DNA of 13,449 nt from an uncultured Clostridia bacterium (GCA_938023775.1 CALJDB010000083.1:1-13449), one strand, 5' to 3'; counted from the first letter of the stretch, positions 5,862 to 13,237 are shown. Program-made: numbers and translations. The notes: generated from the letters alone by a model not told the origin.

Positions 5862-7187
5862 TTAAAAAGCGATCTGCATAAAGAGCGCCACGCAGCAGAG
5901 GATCACCGCGAGGGGCACATAGACATAGCGCCCGACGCAGTACCAGAACGTGCCGCGCTGCTTCGCGGCTCCGGTGTTGACGGCGCCCAGCAGCTCGCGG
6001 CGGCGCATGACGAAAAACCACGAGAGCGCGCCGAGCGTTGCGCCGATGGGGATGATGTAGATCGAAACGAGGTCCATCCACGGACCCCACTTGCCGATCG
6101 GCTCCATAAAAAGCCCGACGCCGAGGCAGAGCACGCAGAGAATGGCGAGCACGGTCTTCCGTCCCAGCCGCGGGAAGCGGTGGAGCAGCGATTCGGCGAC
6201 CGCTTCAAACATATTTTGCAGCGAGCTGACGCCCGCAAAGATCATCGCGGCGTAGAGGATGACGGCGAAGAGCCTGCCGAGCGGGATGTCCTGCAAAATG
6301 GTCGGCAGCGTCACGAACAGCAGGCTCGGACCCGCGCCGACGTCCAGCCCGTAGGCGAAGCACGCCGGGATGATGACGAGCGCGGCGACGAGCGCGGCGA
6401 TCGTGTCGAAAAGCGCGGTGCGCCGTCCCATGCGGACTACGTCCTCCTCCGGGGAGAGGTAAGCGCCGTAAACGATCATGCCGCTGCCCGTGACGGACAG
6501 GGAGAAAAACGCCTGCCCCATCGCCCAGAGCCAGATCATGGGGTCTTTCAGCGCCTCCCAGCGCGGGGTGAACATGAACACATAGCCCGCCGCCGCGCCG
6601 GGCAGAAACGCCACGCGCACGGCGAGCACGAGGAAGATCAGGAAGAACAGCGGCATCATGACCTTGTTCGTCTTTTCGATGCTGTGCGCGCCGAGCAGCA
6701 GCGTCAGCAACGTGCCGACCACGACGACGGCGTGGTAGGGCACGACGGAAAAGTCCGCGGAGGAAAATTCGCCGAACCATGCGGCGGCGTCCGCGGTCAG
6801 GAGCGTGCCCAGCACGGAATCGACGAGCGCCTTGAGCACATAGGCGATGATGACGGCGTAGCCGAGCGCAATGCAGAGCGAGCCCGCGAGCGGCAGCCAG
6901 CCGAGCGCGCCGCCGACCCTGCCCGCCGCCTTCCCGCGCGTCGCCCACGCGCCGCGGTAAGCGCCGAGCGTGCCCGTTCCGGCGCGGCGGCCCACGGCGA
7001 ACTCCGCCGGGAGCCCGACATAGCTGAAGATGCAGACGAACAGCAGATAGATCAGCAGAAAAGCCCCGCCGCCGTTGCTGCCCAGCTTGTTCGGGAAGCC
7101 CCAGACGTTGGCCATGCCGACCGCAGAGCCCACGGAGGCGAGGATAAAGCCCCAGCGCGAGCCGAAATGCTTGGTGTTTTTGCTCAT
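5862..7187 (-). CDS. Sodium-dependent transporter of the NSS (neurotransmitter:sodium symporter) family
   Basis: A secondary transporter that couples amino-acid (or related amine) uptake to sodium entry across the cytoplasmic membrane. The 441-residue product has about 11-12 membrane helices. The family-defining first helix is clear: ASVGSAVGMANVWGFPNKLGSNGGGAF (about 17-43), with the unwound stretch that binds sodium and substrate. The sixth-helix region QAFFSLSVTGSGMIVYGAYL is also typical. Length matches the bacterial NSS branch. The open frame extends upstream to 7454, but that part overlaps the ABC permease gene and a terminator. The real start is ATG at 7187, preceded by TGAGGGGAA, with family similarity beginning right there. 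It has its own promoter at 7267-7295 and appears monocistronic. The substrate cannot be told from sequence alone. Confidence 0.94.
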   Translation of the reverse strand: MSKNTKHFGSRWGFILASVGSAVGMANVWGFPNKLGSNGGGAFLLIYLLFVCIFSYVGLPAEFAVGRRAGTGTLGAYRGAWATRGKAAGRVGGALGWLPLAGSLCIALGYAVIIAYVLKALVDSVLGTLLTADAAAWFGEFSSADFSVVPYHAVVVVGTLLTLLLGAHSIEKTNKVMMPLFFLIFLVLAVRVAFLPGAAAGYVFMFTPRWEALKDPMIWLWAMGQAFFSLSVTGSGMIVYGAYLSPEEDVVRMGRRTALFDTIAALVAALVIIPACFAYGLDVGAGPSLLFVTLPTILQDIPLGRLFAVILYAAMIFAGVSSLQNMFEAVAESLLHRFPRLGRKTVLAILCVLCLGVGLFMEPIGKWGPWMDLVSIYIIPIGATLGALSWFFVMRRRELLGAVNTGAAKQRGTFWYCVGRYVYVPLAVILCCVALFMQIAF

Positions 7188-7266
7188 AAAGTTCCCCTCA
7201 CGCCCGGCAAAAGCGCAGCCGGTCTCTTTTTTTCTCTCGCGCGCCGAAACTGCGGAGCGCTTTGCC

Positions 7267-7295
7267 ATTTTAAAGTTTTGCGGTGGAAAAGTCAA
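7267..7295 (-). promoter_or_regulatory. Promoter of the NSS transporter gene
   Basis: On the minus strand TTGACT (7295-7290), 17 bases, TAAAAT (7272-7267): five of six consensus bases in each box with ideal spacing. It lies just past the terminator of the ABC operon, leaving a leader of about 70 bases before the start at 7187. Confidence 0.65.
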
Positions 7296-7309
7296 GGGAA
7301 ATCTTTTCG

Positions 7310-7343
7310 AAAAAAGCCCCCGCCCGGAACACCGGGCGGGGGC
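7310..7343 (-). terminator. Intrinsic terminator of the TetR-ABC operon
   Basis: On the minus strand GCCCCCGCCCGG (7343-7332) pairs with CCGGGCGGGGGC (7327-7316) around a TGTT loop and is followed by six T residues (7315-7310). It starts 7 bases after the permease stop codon and separates this operon from the downstream transporter gene. Confidence 0.92.
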
Positions 7344-7350
7344 AGGGCAT

Positions 7351-8253
7351 TCACTTTTTCCGTTTCGCCTGCACAACGTTTTCCACGACGTACACCGCGA
7401 TGAGCAGCAGCACGGAGCCCGCCATGACCGCGTACATCGCGCCGATGGAGACACTTTTGCCGAAGAAATAGAGATTGCAGTCCACGCTGTCGCGGATGAG
7501 CTCCACGACCTCGGCGGGGAAGCCGATGGAGCGCATCTCGGCGAACACGCCGCGCAGGGTGTGGTTGTGGAGCAGGCTGGTGCCGTAAGTTCCCGGCAGG
7601 AAGCCGAGCACCTTCCGCAGCCCCTCGGAGAAGCTGGACAGCGGCATATACGCGCCGCAGAGGAAGCCGTAGCCCGCGCTGACGATCGTGCCGACGGCGC
7701 TCGCCTGCCCGTCCGTCGAGAGCAGACAGTTCACGACGGAGGAGAGCGCCGTGCCGAACATCGTGAGCAGAAACACGTCCAGCAGGAGCTTTGCCGCGTC
7801 CGCCGCGGAGAGATACCAGCCGACGAGCGCGAGATAGCCGAGGCAGACCGCCGCGGCGGCGAGCGTCACGATCAGGGTGGAGCAGAGCGTCGCGAGGTAA
7901 TAGCCGAGCCCGATCACGCCGGGGCGCACCGGCGACACGGTCAGGTCGCGCCGCGCGCCGCTCGTCTTATCGCGGATCATCAGCAGATTGGAGCAAAACG
8001 CCACCGTCACGCAGCTCACCGCGAGCAGCGAGGACACGAGCTGTCCGCCGACGCAGCCGTTCAGCAGCTTGTCCGGCACGCTCGCCCCCGCCGCCGCGAG
8101 CGCGGAGCGGAAGGAGTCTGTATAGACGTTTTTCAGAAACGTTGCGTAAAGCACGAGCAGGATCACGGGCGTGATGAGCGAGGAGAAAAAGAGCCCCTTA
8201 TCCTTGAAATAAAGCTTGATATCGCGCCGGATGAGCGCGGAAAGTCCGGTCAT
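7351..8253 (-). CDS. ABC-2 type transporter permease
   Basis: Membrane subunit of an ABC exporter, partner of the ATPase encoded just upstream. The 300-residue product has an N-terminal cytoplasmic amphipathic segment (LIRRDIKLYFKDKG) typical of ABC-2 permeases. About six membrane segments follow, near 22-40, 68-92, 115-145, 155-178, 184-207 and 268-291. The fifth is followed by the family-like GAYMPLSSFSEGLRKVLGFLPGTYG. The ATG overlaps the ATPase stop (ATGA), which indicates translational coupling, and GGAGGTGAGGG precedes it. The C-terminus (VVQAKRKK) is basic, as expected for the cytoplasmic side. The exported substrate is unknown; the TetR neighbour suggests a drug-like or toxic compound, by inference. 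Confidence 0.92.
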   Translation of the reverse strand: MTGLSALIRRDIKLYFKDKGLFFSSLITPVILLVLYATFLKNVYTDSFRSALAAAGASVPDKLLNGCVGGQLVSSLLAVSCVTVAFCSNLLMIRDKTSGARRDLTVSPVRPGVIGLGYYLATLCSTLIVTLAAAAVCLGYLALVGWYLSAADAAKLLLDVFLLTMFGTALSSVVNCLLSTDGQASAVGTIVSAGYGFLCGAYMPLSSFSEGLRKVLGFLPGTYGTSLLHNHTLRGVFAEMRSIGFPAEVVELIRDSVDCNLYFFGKSVSIGAMYAVMAGSVLLLIAVYVVENVVQAKRKK

Positions 8254-9164
8254 TTTCCCTCACCTCCTGCCAGCTTTTTGCCCGTGACGGCGAGGAACAC
8301 GTCGTCCATCTTGCCCTTCGTGATCTCGTAGTCGCGGAAAATATCCGGGTGCGCCAGAATGAGCGCCGTTGCCGCCGCCGTGTCCGGCACCGCGACGCGG
8401 TAAGCGTCCCGCAGCGGCTCATAGGGCGCGCCGAGGCTGCGCACGGCGTCCTCGCTGACGCCGTAGAGCGTGATGAAGTCGCCGGTCCACCTGTTTTTCA
8501 GCTGGAGCGGCGTGCCCTCGGCGGAAATCTGACCGTGGTCTAAGATGACGACATAGTCGGCGTCCGCAGCCTCCTCCATGTAGTGCGTCGTGAGGAAGAC
8601 GGTCATGCCCTCGGTCCGCCGCAGCTCCGCGATGAAGCGCCAAAGCGTCGTCCGCGTCTGGGGGTCGAGTCCCGTGGTCGGCTCGTCGAGCACGAGGATG
8701 CTCGGCTCATGCAGCAGCGCGCGGGCGACGTCGATGCGCCGCCGCTGACCGCCGGAGAGCTTCGACAGGGGGCGGTTCAAAAATTCCGTGAACTCCAGCC
8801 GTTCCGCGAGGAGCGCAACGCGCTGCCGCGCCTCCGCGCCGTGGATGCCGTAAAGCGCCGCGCGGCTCAGCAGATTTTCGCGCGCGGAGAGGTCCTTGTC
8901 GAGCGCGCTGCTCTGGAACACGACGCCGAGGCGGCGCTTCACCGCGTCCGGCTCCGCGTCGATGTCGAGCCCGCAGACCGAAACGCTGCCGCCGTCCTTC
9001 GCGAGCTGGCCGCAGAGAATGTTGATGGTCGTGCTCTTGCCCGCGCCGTTCACGCCGAGAAAGGCGAACAGCTCGCCCTCCCGCACGGAAAAGCTCAGGT
9101 CCTGCACGGCATGCACGTCCCCGAAGGACTTTTCCAGATGCTGGATGTCGATGACTTTTTCCAA
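8250..9164 (-). CDS. ABC transporter ATP-binding protein
   Basis: Energising subunit of a two-gene ABC exporter. In order: Walker A GVNGAGKST (37-45), Q-loop glutamine at about 84 (VVFQSSALDKDLSARENL), signature LSGGQRRR (136-143), Walker B ILVLDEP followed by TTGLDP (156-168), and the switch histidine H194 in LTTHYMEEAADAD. The C-terminal tail of about 90 residues is typical of DrrA/NatA-like multidrug or antibiotic exporters, where it contacts the permease. The start is TTG at 9164, seven bases after GGAGG; there is no ATG at a suitable distance. The gene lies 15 bases after the TetR stop and overlaps the permease by four bases. Confidence 0.95.
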   Translation of the reverse strand: MEKVIDIQHLEKSFGDVHAVQDLSFSVREGELFAFLGVNGAGKSTTINILCGQLAKDGGSVSVCGLDIDAEPDAVKRRLGVVFQSSALDKDLSARENLLSRAALYGIHGAEARQRVALLAERLEFTEFLNRPLSKLSGGQRRRIDVARALLHEPSILVLDEPTTGLDPQTRTTLWRFIAELRRTEGMTVFLTTHYMEEAADADYVVILDHGQISAEGTPLQLKNRWTGDFITLYGVSEDAVRSLGAPYEPLRDAYRVAVPDTAAATALILAHPDIFRDYEITKGKMDDVFLAVTGKKLAGGEGK

Positions 9165-9179
9165 AATGCTTCCTCCTTC

Positions 9180-9761
9180 TCAAACCTGCGGACGCCGCGG
9201 CGGTGCGCCGTGGACAGCGGCGAGCGCGGCAAATTCGCGGCGGAACGCCGCGCGCAGCGCGCCGTCGTCCAGACCGAGATTCCCTGTGTTTGCGAGGATC
9301 GCGAGCCCGTAGGAATAATAGGTCATGTCCCGATGCAGCGCCTGTGCGGTTTCGCGGCCGTAGCCGTATTCCTCCTCGATGGTGTCCAGGATCTCCGGCA
9401 GCAGAACGTCGTCCGCGCGCGAACCTGCCTGTCCGTCCTCCAGATAGAGCCAGCGGAAAAGCTGGGGCTCCTGCGCCGCGAAGCGGACGAAGCCGAGACC
9501 GTAGCTGCTGTATCGCGTGTCGCGCCCGCTGCGCTCGCGCAGCAGCTCGCGCACGCGGCGGATATGCTCCGCGGCGGCGAACTCGGTCAGCGCCGCGCGC
9601 AGCTCGTCCATATTGCGGAAGCAGAGATAAATCGGCTGGGTCGAGCAGCCGAGCCGCCGCGCCACGCTCCGCGCGTTCACCGCGCGGAAGCCGCCGGAGC
9701 GCAGCACGTCCGCCGCCGCAGCCACGATATCCTCCCGCGTCACCTTTCTGGGCGCCGCCAT
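9180..9761 (-). CDS. TetR/AcrR family transcriptional regulator
   Basis: A ligand-responsive repressor, probably controlling its own operon with the ABC exporter. The N-terminal DNA-binding domain is recognisable: REDIVAAAADVLRSGGFRAVNARSVARRLGCSTQPIYLCFRNMDELRAALTEF, with the helix-turn-helix at about 29-48. The C-terminal ligand and dimer domain (about 65-190) is variable, as is normal, and contains many tyrosines. I choose ATG 9761 (MAAPRKVTRED) because GGAGG then lies seven bases upstream; an ATG at 9767 would abut the ribosome binding site. The gene heads the operon, with a perfect-consensus promoter overlapped by a palindrome. A divergent PadR gene shares the intergenic region. Confidence 0.92.
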   Translation of the reverse strand: MAAPRKVTREDIVAAAADVLRSGGFRAVNARSVARRLGCSTQPIYLCFRNMDELRAALTEFAAAEHIRRVRELLRERSGRDTRYSSYGLGFVRFAAQEPQLFRWLYLEDGQAGSRADDVLLPEILDTIEEEYGYGRETAQALHRDMTYYSYGLAILANTGNLGLDDGALRAAFRREFAALAAVHGAPPRRPQV

Positions 9762-9782
9762 GGACATCCCTCCTCTTTATAA

Positions 9783-9825
9783 AATAACATGGCGTTATTA
9801 TACGCACGCCCGCGTCCGCTGTCAA
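9783..9825 (-). promoter_or_regulatory. Promoter and operator of the TetR-ABC operon
   Basis: On the minus strand TTGACA (9825-9820), exactly 17 bases, TATAAT (9802-9797): a perfect consensus promoter. An inverted repeat AATAAC (9783-9788) and GTTATT (9794-9799), five-base centre, overlaps the last bases of the -10 and the start site, where a TetR dimer would block RNA polymerase. That the TetR here is the binder is inference. Confidence 0.85.
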
Positions 9826-9857
9826 GCGCATGGAGGAAAAATCCGTGTAAAATCCTT

Positions 9858-9891
9858 TTGACAAATTTAATACTTCGCGTAATGATGTATT
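9858..9891 (+). promoter_or_regulatory. Promoter and candidate operator of the padR gene
   Basis: TTGACA (9858-9863), 17 bases, AATGAT (9881-9886, four of six -10 bases). A 23-base imperfect inverted repeat covers the spacer and -10: AATAC (9869-9873) with GTATT (9887-9891), plus inner TC with GA. This fits autorepression by PadR, a common mode for the family. The site lies about 33 bases from the -35 of the divergent TetR promoter. Confidence 0.6.
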
Positions 9892-9910
9892 CCACCGAAG
9901 GAGGTATTCC

Positions 9911-10234
9911 ATGGATATTCAGTTGAAGCGCGGCGTGCTGGACGTCTGCGTGCTGTCGGCAATTCGGGAGCGGGACTCTTACGGGGATCAGATCATCAAG
10001 GACCTCTCGCCCTGCGTCCGCCTTTCGGAATCCACGCTCTATACGATTTTGAAGCGGCTGGAGGCCGCCGGACTGCTGACGGTCCGGAGCGCGGAGCATA
10101 ACGGCAGACTGCGCAAATATTACCACATCACCGCCGCGGGCGAGGAACGCATCCGCACATTTTTGGACGAGTGGGAGGAGCTTATGGCGATCTACCGCTT
10201 TGTTTCCGGAGAGGAGAAGACTCAGGATGAATAG
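9911..10234 (+). CDS. PadR family transcriptional regulator
   Basis: A 107-residue winged-helix repressor of the short PadR subfamily. The pattern is clear: LKRGVLDVCVLSAIRERDSYGDQIIKDLS (6-33), the recognition region SESTLYTILKRLEAAGLLTVRS (39-60), and the wing with RKYYHITAAGEERI (68-81). The C-terminal helix (82-97) should form the dimer. Start ATG follows AAGGAGGT at good spacing. In related Firmicutes such a PadR is normally followed by a DUF1700 membrane protein and a DUF4097 protein, often with overlapping start and stop codons. Here the next ATG (10227) overlaps the padR stop in exactly that way, but the following genes are collapsed (see 10227-10542). Its remaining target may be only its own promoter. 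Confidence 0.94.
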   Translation: MDIQLKRGVLDVCVLSAIRERDSYGDQIIKDLSPCVRLSESTLYTILKRLEAAGLLTVRSAEHNGRLRKYYHITAAGEERIRTFLDEWEELMAIYRFVSGEEKTQDE

Positions 10235-10542
10235 AAAGGAATTTTTCGCATCGCTCCGGCAGCGTGGAGCTCACCGGCAGCACGGCGGACATCCGCTGCG
10301 CCGCCTCCGCCGCGGGAGCGATGCGCGTCCGGAGCTCGACCGGCGACATCCGGCTCGAGCGCGTCGACGCCGCCTCGCTCGCAATCGCCGCGACCACCGG
10401 CGACGTTACCGGCACGCTCTGCTCGGAGAAGCGCTTTGCCGTCCATACCGGCACCGGAGACGTCTCCGTCCCCGCAACCGCCTCCGGCGGCGTCTGCGAG
10501 ATCGAGACCTCGACCGGGGACGTTCATATCGAGCTCGCGTAA
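10227..10542 (+). pseudogene. Remnant: DUF1700-like start joined to DUF4097-like C-terminus
   Basis: The ATG at 10227 overlaps the padR stop and opens a frame reading MNRKEFFASLRQ, the usual beginning of DUF1700 (HAAS-type) membrane proteins that follow padR. After about 12 codons that frame turns into an arginine-rich shadow. In the +1 frame, an uninterrupted segment ending at the TAA of 10540-10542 reads SGSVELTGSTADIRC, then repeated STGDI, TTGDV, GTGDV and STGDVHIEL motifs. That is the beta-helix repeat pattern of the C-terminal part of DUF4097 (adhesin-like) proteins. The second frame has no plausible start: a TGA lies at 10228-10230 and only a GTG at 10264 without a ribosome binding site. 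The simplest reading is an internal deletion of most of both genes, junction near 10247-10260. An assembly error is the alternative. Confidence 0.75.
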
Positions 10543-10580
10543 AAAAGCCGCGGACGCCCGTCAGGGCGTCCGCGGTTTTG
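10541..10580 (+). terminator. Intrinsic terminator after the padR operon remnant
   Basis: CCGCGGACGCCC (10548-10559) pairs perfectly over 12 bases with GGGCGTCCGCGG (10564-10575), loop GTCA, then TTTTG. An A-run (10541-10546) precedes the stem, so it could also work on the other strand. It overlaps the stop codon of the remnant, as expected for the end of the original operon. Confidence 0.9.
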
Positions 10581-10690
10581 CGTCTGAAAAAAACAGCGCA
10601 AAGCGGAAAAATTTGCGCGAAATGCTATGGTCTTTCCCGAAAAAATATGGTAGCATAAGATTATAAATCGACGAAGGGAGATACCAAGCG

Positions 10691-11089
10691 ATGAAAAAAC
10701 AGACCGGAAAGAAGACCGCGCTCCTCCTTCTGACGCTGCTGATTCTTGCGGCGGCGTGTTGGTTTTCCGTCCCGCGGCGGGTTCTGCGGGACGACGGCGC
10801 GGACGTGGCGGGCGTTTACCGAAACGGCGACGCCGTGGAGGAGAATGCCTATGATTCCGACTCGCTGCTCGCCCTGCTGCGCACCCTGCGCTGCCGCCCC
10901 TGCTTTATGGAGCGGGTTCCCGACACGCTCGGCGACTGGGAGCTTGACGTCGGTCTCCCCGACGGCGACATTATGCGCATCGAGCGCCACGGGGAGCTGA
11001 CCACCTTCACCACCGCGCGGGGACGTATCCGCTACCGCGTCATAGACCCCGAGGCGCTCACAGCCGCTCTGCGCGCGATTGAGACCTGA
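10691..11089 (+). CDS. Hypothetical secreted or membrane-anchored protein, 132 residues
   Basis: Not recognised. It opens with MKKQTGKK and a hydrophobic stretch (about 9-25), a signal peptide or single membrane anchor. LAAAC at 20-24 resembles a lipoprotein cleavage site but lacks the usual leucine at -3. The rest (about 30-132) is a soluble domain with alternating strands and helices: ADVAGVYRNGDAVEEN, DSDSLLALLRTLRCRPC, DWELDVGLPDGDIMRIERHG, TFTTARGRIRYRVIDPEALTAALRAI. This order loosely recalls small extracytoplasmic domains of unknown function in Firmicutes. Cysteines occur at 22 or so and in CRPC. GAAGGGAG precedes the ATG. A weak promoter (TTTCCC near 10633, TAAGAT near 10656) lies upstream. 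It appears to share a transcript with the 46-residue gene 28 bases downstream. Confidence 0.8.
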   Translation: MKKQTGKKTALLLLTLLILAAACWFSVPRRVLRDDGADVAGVYRNGDAVEENAYDSDSLLALLRTLRCRPCFMERVPDTLGDWELDVGLPDGDIMRIERHGELTTFTTARGRIRYRVIDPEALTAALRAIET

Positions 11090-11116
11090 GAAGGGAAAGA
11101 AGGGAGAGCACTGATC

Positions 11117-11257
11117 ATGTCATCCGCGTTTACCGTTCCGATCCTCGCGCTCTGCTGCGCGATCGCCGCGGAAACGCTTCCGGAGAACACCCGGTGGCAT
11201 ATCATCTGGATGCAGTCGGATAATCAGATCATCCGCGTTTTGTACGAGGCCGGTTAA
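11117..11257 (+). CDS. Small hypothetical protein, 46 residues
   Basis: A short frame from ATG 11117 to TAA 11255-11257. It begins MSSAFTVPILALCCAIAAETLPENTRW and ends with DNQIIRVLYEAG. Residues 4-18 are hydrophobic, so a membrane-associated or exported peptide is possible. AAGGGAG lies ten bases before the ATG, the gap to the upstream gene is short, and a strong terminator starts ten bases after the stop, all of which argue for translation. Two cysteines (13 and 14) lie in the hydrophobic segment. No family recognised. Confidence 0.55.
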   Translation: MSSAFTVPILALCCAIAAETLPENTRWHIIWMQSDNQIIRVLYEAG

Positions 11258-11266
11258 GCTATGTGC

Positions 11267-11304
11267 AAAACTCCCCGCCGCGAAATGGCGGCGGGGGAGT
11301 TTTT
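11267..11304. terminator. Bidirectional intrinsic terminator between convergent genes
   Basis: AAAACTCCCCGCCGC (11267-11281) pairs with GCGGCGGGGGAGTTTT (from 11289) with one bulged G and a short loop. It is A-flanked on one side and T-flanked on the other, so it works for both the + strand small genes and glgB on the minus strand, whose stop codon follows immediately. Confidence 0.88.
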
Positions 11305-13175
11305 CAGCCGATATTTTCGCCTTCCGCCTCAAACCGCCAGAAGGTGCAGCTGAGGCCCGGAAGGGTCACTGTTGCGGAATGGGGCAGGGCGCAGAAGGGG
11401 GTCGGGTCGCTCTCGACCTCGTCCGGCGTCACTTCGCCGTCGCCGCCGAAGCGGGGCTCGTCGCTGCTGAGGAGCTTCGTTAAGCGCCCGGCGGCGGGGA
11501 GACCGATTTGGAGCTCCCAGCGCCGGGGCGTGAAGTTGCAGGCGCAGACGAGCGTGGTCTCGCCGTCCGTGCGCGCGAAGGCGACGGAGGAGCGGTCTTT
11601 ATCGTCCACATTCAGCCAGCGGAAGCCGTCCCAGCCCGTGTCGCGCGCCCAGAGCGCGCGCTCGGCGGCGTAGAGCCGGTTCAGCGCGGCATACCAGCGC
11701 TGCATCTCCGCGTGGCGGGGGTAGTCCAGTAGGAACCAGTCCAGCGGGCGCTTATAGTCCCACTCGATGAACTGGGCAAATTCGCTGCCCATGAAGCAGT
11801 GTTTTTTGCCCGGATGGGCGAAAGTAAAGCCGTAGAGCGTTCGCAGGCTCGAAAATTTTTGGTTATATTGCCCATACATTTTATCGACCATGCTGTGCTT
11901 TCCATGGACCACTTCATCGTGGGAGAAGGCGAGGACGAAGCGCTCGGAGAAGGCGTACATCATCGAAAAGGTCAATTTATCGTGGCTTCCGCGGCGCCAG
12001 AGGGGGTCGAGGGACATGTAGTCGAGCATGTCGTGCATGTAGCCCATGTCCCACTTGAAGGTGAAGCCGAGACCGCCGTCGGCGGTGCCGGTGACGTGGG
12101 GGTAAGCGCTGCTCTCCTCGGCGATGGTGATCGCGCCCTCGGCGGCGGCGAGGGCGTTGATGTCGCGCAGGAGCGAGATCGCGTCGAGGTCCGTGTCCCC
12201 GCCGAGGCGGTTGCGGGCGAAGTCGTCTCCCCTGCCGAAGCCGAGATAGAGCATGCTGCTCACGGCGTCCACGCGCAGACCGTCGACGTGGTATTCGCGC
12301 AGGAAAAGCGCGGCGGAGGAGCGCAGAAAGCTCCGCACGGCGGGCTTTTCGTAGTCGAAAATGAGGGTGCCCCAGTCCGGGTGCGACGCCATGCGCGGGT
12401 CGGCGCGCTCATAGAGCGCGGTGCCGTCGAAGCGGGCGAGCCCGAAGGCGTCGCGCGGAAAATGGGCGGGGACCCAGTCCAGAATGACGCCGATCCCGGC
12501 GCGGTGGAGCGTGTCGACGAAGCACATAAAGTCCTGCGGGGTCCCGTAGCGGCTCGTGGGGGCGAAATAGCCCGTGACCTGATAGCCCCAGCTGGGCTCG
12601 TAGGGGTATTCCGTGACGGGCAGCAGCTCCACATGGGTGAAGCCCATTTCGCGGCAGTAATCGGCGAGAAGACCCGCCGTTTCGCGGTAATTTGGGTATT
12701 TTGCGCCCTCCGCCGGGGCGCGCCAGGAGCCGAGGTGCACCTCGTAGACGCTCATCGGCGCGTGCAGCGCGTCGCGCCCGCGCCGCGCGGCAAGATAGTC
12801 CGCGTCGCCCCAGTCATAGCCGCCGAGGTCCCAGACGCGGCTGCCGTTTGCCGGCGGGGTCTCCCAGTGCAGGGCGAAGGGGTCGGACTTTTCCATGACG
12901 GTCCCGTCCGGGGCGGTGACGGCGTATTTGTAGATATTGCCCGGCTTCGCGCCGCGGACCGCTGCCTGCCACACGCCGCAGGAAAGGCGCTCCATGGGGA
13001 GGCGCTGCCAGCCGCTGAAATCGCCCGCGAGGGCGACGGCGCGCGCAGCCGGGGCGTAAACGGCGAAGCGCCGCGTCCCGTCCGCCATCGCGTGGCTGCC
13101 GAGGGCGCGGTAAGCCTCCGCGCTCTCCCCGGCGCAAAAGCGCTCCAGCGCGCCAAGATACTCCCGTTCCTCCAT
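11304..13175 (-). CDS. glgB: 1,4-alpha-glucan branching enzyme
   Basis: Introduces alpha-1,6 branches into glycogen by cutting an alpha-1,4 chain and rejoining it. The 623-residue product has an N-terminal CBM48 module (about 20-115, with RRFAVYAPAARAVALAGDFSGW). The GH13 barrel follows, with region I DWVPAHFP (233-240), nucleophile D303 in DGLRVDAVSSMLYL, acid/base E353 in TIAEESSAYP and D420 in LAFSHDEVVHGKHSM. A C-terminal beta domain completes it. It is shorter than the roughly 730-residue E. coli enzyme because the extra N1 module is missing, as in many Firmicutes. ATG at 13175 follows GGAGG by ten bases. No other glycogen gene (glgA, glgC, glgP) is in view, so it stands alone with its own promoter. 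Confidence 0.96.
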   Translation of the reverse strand: MEEREYLGALERFCAGESAEAYRALGSHAMADGTRRFAVYAPAARAVALAGDFSGWQRLPMERLSCGVWQAAVRGAKPGNIYKYAVTAPDGTVMEKSDPFALHWETPPANGSRVWDLGGYDWGDADYLAARRGRDALHAPMSVYEVHLGSWRAPAEGAKYPNYRETAGLLADYCREMGFTHVELLPVTEYPYEPSWGYQVTGYFAPTSRYGTPQDFMCFVDTLHRAGIGVILDWVPAHFPRDAFGLARFDGTALYERADPRMASHPDWGTLIFDYEKPAVRSFLRSSAALFLREYHVDGLRVDAVSSMLYLGFGRGDDFARNRLGGDTDLDAISLLRDINALAAAEGAITIAEESSAYPHVTGTADGGLGFTFKWDMGYMHDMLDYMSLDPLWRRGSHDKLTFSMMYAFSERFVLAFSHDEVVHGKHSMVDKMYGQYNQKFSSLRTLYGFTFAHPGKKHCFMGSEFAQFIEWDYKRPLDWFLLDYPRHAEMQRWYAALNRLYAAERALWARDTGWDGFRWLNVDDKDRSSVAFARTDGETTLVCACNFTPRRWELQIGLPAAGRLTKLLSSDEPRFGGDGEVTPDEVESDPTPFCALPHSATVTLPGLSCTFWRFEAEGENIG

Positions 13176-13207
13176 GCCGAATCCGCCTCCTGAAAGCCTG
13201 ATACCCC

Positions 13208-13237
13208 ATTATAACCCGCCGAAGCGCCGGAACGCAA
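13208..13237 (-). promoter_or_regulatory. Promoter of glgB
   Basis: On the minus strand a perfect TATAAT (13213-13208) lies 18 bases after TTGCGT (13237-13232, three of six -35 bases), giving a leader of roughly 25 bases before the start at 13175. Confidence 0.55.

Noticed and set aside
5838..7403. A 521-codon plus-strand frame opposite the NSS transporter
   Set aside because: Composition (very rich in R, E, H, D and Q, with no domains) is that of an antisense shadow, and the opposite strand encodes a recognisable transporter with good start signals.
7188..7454. N-terminal extension of the NSS transporter to 7454
   Set aside because: It overlaps the ABC permease gene and the terminator at 7310-7343, and family similarity and a good ribosome binding site begin at 7187.
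10200..10658. A 152-codon frame including MNRKEFFASLRQ as an intact gene
   Set aside because: After the first dozen codons it becomes arginine-rich and runs through the terminator at 10541-10580; the +1 frame carries the DUF4097-like repeats instead.
11799..13193. A 464-codon plus-strand frame opposite glgB
   Set aside because: It is antisense to a complete GH13 enzyme with all catalytic residues, has no recognisable domain, and shows the same shadow pattern.
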